In this document: positions 57,337 through 64,000 of the stretch, in pieces
Position numbering within the stretch: the first letter of the stretch is position 1
Layout of the letters: every line of letters starts with the position of its first letter
Source: Pohlia nutans
Lineage: Eukaryota > Streptophyta > Bryopsida > Bryales > Mniaceae
DNA length: 64,000 nucleotides
Reading direction: 5' to 3'
NCBI GenBank assembly: GCA_022496805.1
Contig: CM040089.1
Span: forward strand, 44,376,372 to 44,440,371
Translations under genes and position numbers: made by a program
The notes under the pieces: generated by a model
What the model saw: only the letters and a program-made list of their open reading frames with translations
Told to the model about the DNA's origin: nothing
Databases searched by the model: none

Positions 57337-57780
57337 GGTGTTCCACCCTATACAGTCCGCCACAGTAAACGATTTGTATATTTAGAGGCAATCCATATTA
57401 ATAAAATTATTTTTCAGTGATAGCCAATAGCACTACAATATATTCTAACCCAAGTGATTTTACATGTTTCTTGATAAAGTATGAATTAGTTATGAATTTT
57501 CAAAGTGGTCTGCTATGTTTAGCCCATTTATGTCATTAGGTACCTCCCGTAAGTGCCCAAGAAAAGTAAGGGGTCTTAACCAATAGAAACCTTCAAATAG
57601 CAAGTGAGAATGTTGGTGATGGAGCAAATAGGGGCGGAAATGGGGGGTTGGCGTAAATGGCGAGAATAGGAAAGTAGCGGATACATGGTGGGTTACCTTA
57701 GTGCTCCAATGTCTTTTTGATGAGCTCGTGGATGTGTCTGAAGATTAATCCATATTATTATATTATATATTATAATCAGT
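57337..57780. other. intergenic
   Basis: No supported gene. Confidence 0.35.
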
Positions 57781-57789
57781 AGACAATGA

Positions 57790-57905
57790 TATTATATATA
57801 TATATATCATATATATATATATCATATATATATCATATATATATCATATATATATATATCATATATATATATATATATATATCATATATATATATCATAT
57901 ATACA
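57790..57905. repeat. (AT)n / ATATATC microsatellite
   Basis: Runs of TATATATA punctuated by ATC; a long simple AT repeat directly left of the dispersed repeat at 57967. Confidence 0.9.
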
Positions 57906-57966
57906 TCTTGTATTATTACATATATTATGTACATTTTATATAATATAATTCATATTATTATATAAT

Positions 57967-58340
57967 ATTCACAATAATTATGTGTGAGTCCGTTCTTGAC
58001 ATAAAAGATTGCAATGGAGAGGTGTTGACATAGCTCATCGTTGAACTGCTTCACTTTCATTTTTGAAAATTTAACCCAAATTTTATATAACTTTGAAGTC
58101 ACACACCCTCCAAAATCTCATTTTTGAGTGTGCATTACACGGTTCAAAGACATATTATAATCTTTCAATCCAACCGTCCGATCTTACCAAGATTTAACCG
58201 ACACTTGTTTAATTAAACTATGCTTACATTTATACGGTTGAATACTATTAATAGTATCCCTAATTTCAACAGAGAGAATTTTAAAGAAATACCACCATAA
58301 AAACTGTAGTTTCTCCAGAACGAACTTAGGCACTAAAGGG
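57967..58340. repeat. dispersed repeat, TTAA at right end (copy 2)
   Basis: Homologous to 3072-3443 over its full length; ends CACTAAAGGG then TTAA. Starts at the same base as copy 1 although the left flanks differ. Confidence 0.6.
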
Positions 58341-58521
58341 TTAAGTATTACAAAATGACACTTCCTCCTGCGGGGTCTTTACTCTTGTCTACGCCACTGA
58401 CATCGCCATTGCAATCACCACATACACCACAGTCCTAGAAATGCGTCGCCACCTCCATATATGTCTAAACAACGTACGAATGGTGCAATTTCCAAAAACA
58501 ACGCACTTCACCTGATGCATT

Positions 58522-58735
58522 CACTAGTAGAAATCTTGTCCAAAGTGACTCAAATGTCCGTTGTGACATGTTTTTAGTGACTCAAAATCTTGTCCAAAGT
58601 GACTCAAATGTCCGTTGTGACATGTCTTTAGTGACTCAAAATTGATTTTGAGTCACTAAACATATGTTTTGAGTCACTAAAGACATATTTTGAGTCACTA
58701 AAGACATGTCACATTGGACATGTTTTCTTCTAGTG
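58522..58735. mobile_element. CACTA-type MITE, ATT duplication
   Basis: 214 bp between ATT (58519-58521) and ATT (58736-58738). Ends CACTAGTAGAAA and inverse CACTAGAAGAAA, matching the CACTA/EnSpm signature. The interior has a direct repeat of about 56 bp ('cttgtccaaagtgactcaaatgtccgttgtgacatg', twice) and several inverted 'tgagtcactaaa' motifs. No ORF. Confidence 0.85.
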
Positions 58736-58738
58736 ATT

Positions 58739-59476
58739 CACAACGTCCATTAAGAGCACTGTGCGTTCGTTTCGTTACTGGTGGTGCGCAGAGCAGCGGA
58801 GCCCTAGTTTATTTATTCCAGTGATGACCGTAGGTCGGAGCTGGTTTAGAAAAATGGTATTGACGACTATAGGTTCCACTTGTGACTTTCCAACGGTTGT
58901 AGGGTTTGTAAGTGAGCGTGCGAGCCGGCAATTGACAGTTCTAGGGCAGGGTTTTCTATGATGTAACCTAGCCTTTCACATCCTTGGATGGTCTTCCTAT
59001 GACTGTTCCATTCCGCCCTCAAAGACCATTATGTGAAGTAACCTAGCCTTTCACGTCTTATTCAATTTCATGGCCTTTCACTTTGTCACTGGTGATGCGG
59101 AGAGAAGCGGAGCCCTAGTCTAGATTATGTACAAAATATTATAATTATGTAGTATATTAATTTGATCTATGTAGTAATACTACAAAATATGCACACATAT
59201 GTGTGACCATCTATGCATATATAGTATGAATTATATATATAAATGTATTTATTATTATTATAATAAATTTATTCTTATACATATTTAGGATATTAGAATA
59301 CACAAGGTTATATACAAATATACTCATTTCATTATATTCATACTTATCATGATGTATATATATATATATTATGAAGTATTATATATTCTAATAATATATA
59401 TATATATATTTGTGTATACCTATTAAATTTTAATGTATTTCTTATAATATGTTAGTAATTGATATTTAGTACTATC
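58739..59476. other. intergenic
   Basis: No supported gene. A short duplication around 'gcgcagagcagcggagccctagt' / 'gcggagagaagcggagccctagt' (58784 and 59097) and AT-rich simple sequence after 59150. Confidence 0.4.
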
Positions 59477-59480
59477 TTAA

Positions 59481-60052
59481 CCCCTAAAGGACTTCACCCC
59501 TCTCTAGATTTAGTGAATTGCAAAGATCCATTATAGAATGAAACTAGGAGAGATATTTTGAACTTGATGTATGAATAAAAGTTGTACATTATGAATTTTA
59601 GATTTTGTCCATACGGTTAGATTTATGATTGCTATCACCAATATTTTGTATAAAATTTGAAACTTGAAATTCAATTTATTTATTTTTTTGTAATTTGATT
59701 ACGAATAAGATATTGACAATCTATGGATGAAATTTGTGTGATGGGTTGCAATGTAATACTCTAAGTCTAGTGATTTTTGGAGATTTTTTGGTTGCTTGAT
59801 ATTATGAGTTGATTTTTTCAAGAGCACTTTTGAACCAAGATCTTCGAAATTTTTGGTGAATCACTTCAACATGAAATGAGGCATAAAAATTTCACAATCA
59901 TACATTTTCTAAAACTTTCACCAACAATCCCTCCGTAATAACCCTAAAAATTTACAGTAAAAATTTCACTCTACCAAAAGTCGACAACAGATGAGAAAAA
60001 CAAATTCATTTCTGTACATCATTCATTTTTTGGACGGTTGGGCGTTTAGGGG
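59481..60052. mobile_element. TTAA-flanked MITE, 575-bp family (copy 2)
   Basis: TTAA at 59477-59480 and 60053-60056. Ends CCCCTAAAGGACTTCACCCC and inverse CCCCTAAACGCCC. 572 bp. Confidence 0.8.
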
Positions 60053-60229
60053 TTAAGTACATTGTTAACTTCAACATCTTTCTATTTCTAATTAATGTTG
60101 TGTGTAAAATTAAAATGTTTTTTTTATTATTCTAGTTCAGGTTTTTATGTGTTATTGATAAATTTTTAACTTTGTAATTGCAATGAGATTGACTCATTAC
60201 GTGTCATAGCATTGTATCTTCCACATGGC

Positions 60230-60560
60230 CCACTCATTGCTATACCAAATGAATTGACTAAGGGTATTATTAAAGATAATAACATCATCAATGTAGTATT
60301 AAGCAAAGGATAAGCCGTTCAACACACAATCCATCACCCATTGGAATTCCACCAATGTGTTCTTGAGACCAAGAGGAAGAAACTTCCAGATAGATAGATA
60401 GAAACTCCGGTCCTCTTTCGAGGCCGGCGTGAATAAAGTGTCTGTTCGTAATGTCAATGACCCAGTGCCCACTGGACAAAGGGCCATTGGAACAAAACTA
60501 CTCTCCTTAAAGAAACTTTCATCTTGATAAATTCTCCAAAATGTCATCTTCACCTAATTC
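60230..60560 (-). pseudogene. Ty3/gypsy reverse transcriptase relic
   Basis: On the minus strand one frame gives SGHWVIDITNRHFIHAGLE, matching the 'SGYxQI..' block of gypsy RT; a shifted frame gives LPLGLKNTLVEFQWVMD (the 'MPFGLTNAPATFQRLM' block), then GLSFA, a stop, and YYIDDVIIF (the YxDD catalytic block). So RT core blocks are in order but with at least one frameshift and stop. No LTRs or other Pol domains were found. Confidence 0.8.
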
Positions 60561-60589
60561 TTCAATAGAAGAATAGATTTTTTTTAGAA

Positions 60590-62900
60590 GAACCTTCTTA
60601 GTTAAAAAACATGTTTATGATTGGTTAAAAACCGCCTAATGTGACACTACCGGTATTTCATTAACTAATTTTTAAAATTAAATCCAAATATGACGTTTAG
60701 AATATGGATAATCTTTCTATGATGGGTTTGAAATTTCTTCTAGAAGGACCTTGGCTAATGTTCAAGAATATGCTTTTGATTTGGAAGCCACCACTCAATG
60801 TGGCACCATATCTTTCATTGAAATCTTGAATTATACACCAATGTGTTAACTATAAAACAAATAATCTTTTTATAGTGAGTTGGATTTTTTTTACATAAAG
60901 GGACTTCTAATGTTGTAGAACATGCTCTTAGGATTGGTGAGTGACCACGCAATGTTACACCATATCATTAAGTGACATAACATTCAGTAGCGAGTTATGA
61001 CTATGCCTTTTCATCCATCTACAACCTGTTAGCTTTGGAAGAGTGGGAAGATGAATGTAGTTGCCACATGCCACCTCCCACTGCCATCATCGTCTCTGCT
61101 TGTTGTAATAAATCCCACCAGACACATTTGTTTCATAGCTACTGATGAAATAAGGATGATGATGTCAAATATTCCACAAGTTCTCCTCAAGGAGAGGGCA
61201 AAGACTATCCTTGAAGGCTACTGAATTTTATGGAAATTTTGTATTATATCCTAGGGAACAAACATTCTTTCTTTGGCAAGTAAAATATTTCTTGTAGAAA
61301 GACCTTACGGTGTTCATGAAATTCAATATGCTTTTGACATGGTTCTATATTGATGAGTCACCATCCAATGTGGGCATGTGGCATTATGCCATTAATTGAA
61401 ATCTGTTATTTTACCTTGATGTGACAAATAGGGGACAATAGTTTTTCTATGATATGTTTGTCCATTGTTGTCCCTTAACTCAAAAATAATAATATTTATA
61501 AGCTTCTTATGTTTTTGCATAAAAAATGAAGGATATATGTAAATAAAGATGTTTTTGAGTTGGAGGATGACAATATATAATTTTACCTTATGGCAAGTTA
61601 GAATTTTTTTAGAAGAACTCAGTATTCAAGGATATGCTTGTAATTGGTGAGTCACCACCAACGGCATCAAGTGTGACACCACATGTGTCATTTACTAAAA
61701 TCTCGTATTATACGCCATTGTAACATCTAGGGAACATGCATTCTATTTATAGTAAGTTGAATATATTTTTTAGAGGGACCTTTTAGCATTTAAGATTATG
61801 CTTCTAATTGATGCGTCACCACTCAATGTGGCACCATGTCATTAACTATAATCTTGAATTAAAGCCCAACGTAATACCGGTAGTGAAGATTATAGTCTTG
61901 TGTTATTTTTAATGTGATTTGGATGTAACTTCCACAGATACATTTTTATGGCTTTTAAAAAAATTATAAAAATGTTGAGTGAAGTTTTTAATTGCGAAAA
62001 TTCAAAGATGACTTTCTTTTGGTTCTAAATAAATTTAATGCAATTTTGTAAAACCTTAAAAATGTCTTAAAACAACACTAAAAAGGCTTGTAAAAAGGAT
62101 GGACATGCATGATATACATGTTCTAGATAGTTAGGGGTTAATTTCATTCTATACCTAACATCTTCAAGACTAAAAAAATAATCTTATTTCATCCATTAAA
62201 AATAATAATAATAATTATTATTATTATTATTTCTCAAATTGCAATTAAAGTGCAATTTACATTTTTGGAATGAATTTGGACTTCAAACATTAATGATGAA
62301 CATTGCATTTCATCATTTCTTCCAACTGAGTATCTTTGAGGACAACTACAATGTACAAGATTCTCACCAAAAAGTTGTAATATGAGGCTAAAAAAGTATT
62401 ATATTTGACTTAGATATGCTCTTGACTAGGAAGCCACCATCCAAAGTGATACCATGTCATTCTCAGTTAACATCTTGAATTATAGCCCAACGTAACACTC
62501 AAGAGACAAACATTCTGTCTATTGTGATTTGAATATTTATTCTAAAAGGACCTTTTAGCATTCAAGAATATGCTACTAATCTAATAGGTGAGTAGCCACT
62601 CAATGTGGCACCATATCATGCACTAAAACCTTGAATAAAACTCCAATGTGGTAGCAAGGGGAACAATATTTTTTTTGGTGGTAAGCTAGATTTATTCTTT
62701 TCTAAAAGGACTTTGAAGTGTTCAAGAATATGCTTTTGATTGGTACGTCACTAAAAATTGTGACACCATGTTAGTTACTAAAATCTTGAATTAAACTCCA
62801 AATGACTGTAAGAACAAAATCATATATTTTATTTATGGCAAGTTGTATATTTCTTCAAGAAGAACCTTGTAGTCAATGCATAAGTTTGACACTTTCTTTA
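60590..62900. repeat. degenerate satellite-like array (about 150-170 bp period)
   Basis: A phrase like 'caagaatatgcttttgattggtgagtcaccactcaatgtggcaccatgtcattaac...aaatcttgaatta' recurs near 60600, 60760, 60910, 61330, 61630, 61790, 62415, 62550 and 62720, often preceded by 'agaaggacctt'. Closest neighbours are 151-168 bp apart. Copies are strongly diverged and gaps occur. No coding. Confidence 0.6.
62134..62141. other. orphan TTAA-element right end
   Basis: TTAGGGG followed by TTAA inside the degenerate array; no left partner identified. Confidence 0.4.
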
Positions 62901-62918
62901 GATTCCAAAGAACAATTT

Positions 62919-62944
62919 AGTTTTTTTTTTTTTTTTTTTTTTTT
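62919..62944. repeat. poly-T run
   Basis: About 26 T in a row, possibly a poly(A) trace of a retroposed sequence on the minus strand; no partner sequence recognised. Confidence 0.6.
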
Positions 62945-63224
62945 GGTAATCATATTTTCTACCGACTTGATAACATTTCAAAATTTCAATTACAAACCAA
63001 ACCCAAAATTTTAAAAAATCACAAAATTGTGGTATACAAATTAAACATGTATGTAGGATGCTGTATATATATATAAATGGGAAGCATAAATCAATCAACA
63101 TAATTCTAAATCTAAATGAGGCCGTCTTTCATAACACACCACTTTACTTCATACATCTTCAAAGTTGATAGAAAGTACTGGAAATTTGCCATTCCTACTC
63201 TCATGTATGCCTCTAAAGTCTTAA

Positions 63225-63794
63225 CCCCTAAACGTCCTCACCCCTCTCCAAATTCGGCAGTTTTGCAAAGATGCATTATAAAATGCATCTAAGAAGGATA
63301 TTTTGAATTTTATGTATTAATAAAAGTTGTACGTTATGAATTTTAGATTCTATCCATACAGTCAGATCTACGATTGCTATCACCAATATTTTGTATAAAA
63401 TTTGAAATTCAAAATTCAAAATTATTTTGTAATTCAAATACGAATAAGATATTGACAATCTGTGGATGAAATTTCTTCTGATCGGTTGCAATGTAATAAT
63501 CTAAGTGTAGTGATTTTTGGAGATTTTTTGGTTGCTTAATTTTATGAGTTTATTTTTTCAAGAGCACATTTAGACTAAAATCTTCGAAATTTTTGGTGAA
63601 TCATTGCAACATGAAACGAGGCATAAAAATTTCACAAATCATCCCCTTTCTAATCGGATCACACATGCATGAAGCTAACTTCGCATAAAATCTACCATAA
63701 AAATTTCACGCTGAAAAAAGATCACCACGAATGAGAATATGGGAAGAAATTATGTACAACATGTGTTTTTTTGCCCTGGTTGGGCAATTAGGGG
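63225..63794. mobile_element. TTAA-flanked MITE, 575-bp family (copy 3)
   Basis: TTAA at 63221-63224 and 63795-63798. Ends CCCCTAAACGTCCTCACCCC and inverse CCCCTAATTGCCC. 570 bp. Same orientation as 59481-60052. Confidence 0.8.
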
Positions 63795-63798
63795 TTAA

Positions 63799-64000
63799 GA
63801 GTCAAATCACACTATGAAAATGATTTTATGTAGTTTTGAATTGAGAAGCCTTTTTCACAAGAAGTTGGACTACAGTAGTTAGAATCATAAGTACATCATG
63901 CCACAACTTGATCATGTGAGGATATCTTTCAACATACTACACATTAAAAGAATAAATAATTCAATTTTGTTGGGACTACATGCAAGCAATAAAGAGGAAA
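63799..64000. other. intergenic, window edge
   Basis: No feature seen. Confidence 0.3.

Noticed and set aside
57790..57905. CRISPR-like or satellite array
   Set aside because: Plain AT microsatellite without spacers.

Overview
This window looks like nuclear DNA of a land plant. The evidence is a class I plant-type formin (membrane segment, long FH1, full FH2), a lipid-transfer-like secreted protein, an intact Ty1/copia element with an initiator-Met tRNA primer site, and GT-AG introns of about 90-1460 nt. The exact lineage cannot be read from the sequence. The scarcity of familiar seed-plant repeats, plus a Tc1-type DD34E transposon and many TTAA-flanked elements, makes me lean to a seed-free lineage (lycophyte, fern or bryophyte); this is inference only. 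The window is gene-poor and AT-rich, with GC-rich exons standing out.

Layout. 1-7441: intergenic, with small inverted-repeat elements and one GC-rich nested palindrome (about 5890-6166). 7442-13726: complete copia retrotransposon on the minus strand, with 5-bp target duplication CTGCA, near-identical LTRs, one uninterrupted Gag-Pol ORF of 1414 codons, and an antisense F-box-like ORF between Pol and the 3' LTR. A 3-bp-TSD MITE later landed in that LTR. 14839-18860: four-exon formin gene, plus strand. 22242-22981: two-exon lipid-transfer-like gene. 23258-24885: full-length Tc1/mariner element with a broken DD34E transposase. 25-34 kb: dense nest of MITEs. 37084-42748: multi-exon gene of unknown function, minus strand, whose fourth intron carries a tandem array made from the exon end and adjoining intron. 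52.5-54.7 kb: duplicated block with four copies of an 88-89 nt element that looks like a structured RNA. 60.2-62.9 kb: Ty3/gypsy RT relic and a very degenerate satellite-like array.

The dominant theme is a large set of non-autonomous elements flanked by TTAA, with ends beginning CCC(C/T)T(A/T)A. At least fifteen have both ends visible. In the 540-bp family three copies are 540-541 bp, and the fourth returns to 540 bp once a nested element and its TA duplication are removed. One element sits inside the terminal repeat of another with TTAA duplicated. TTAA specificity and CCC ends are hallmarks of piggyBac-type transposition, which is not generally associated with land plants. No piggyBac transposase is visible here, so the mobilising source is elsewhere.

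No CRISPR, rRNA or tRNA genes were recognised. The genes present show no functional link to each other; the window is best read as three or so ordinary plant genes set in layered transposon debris.
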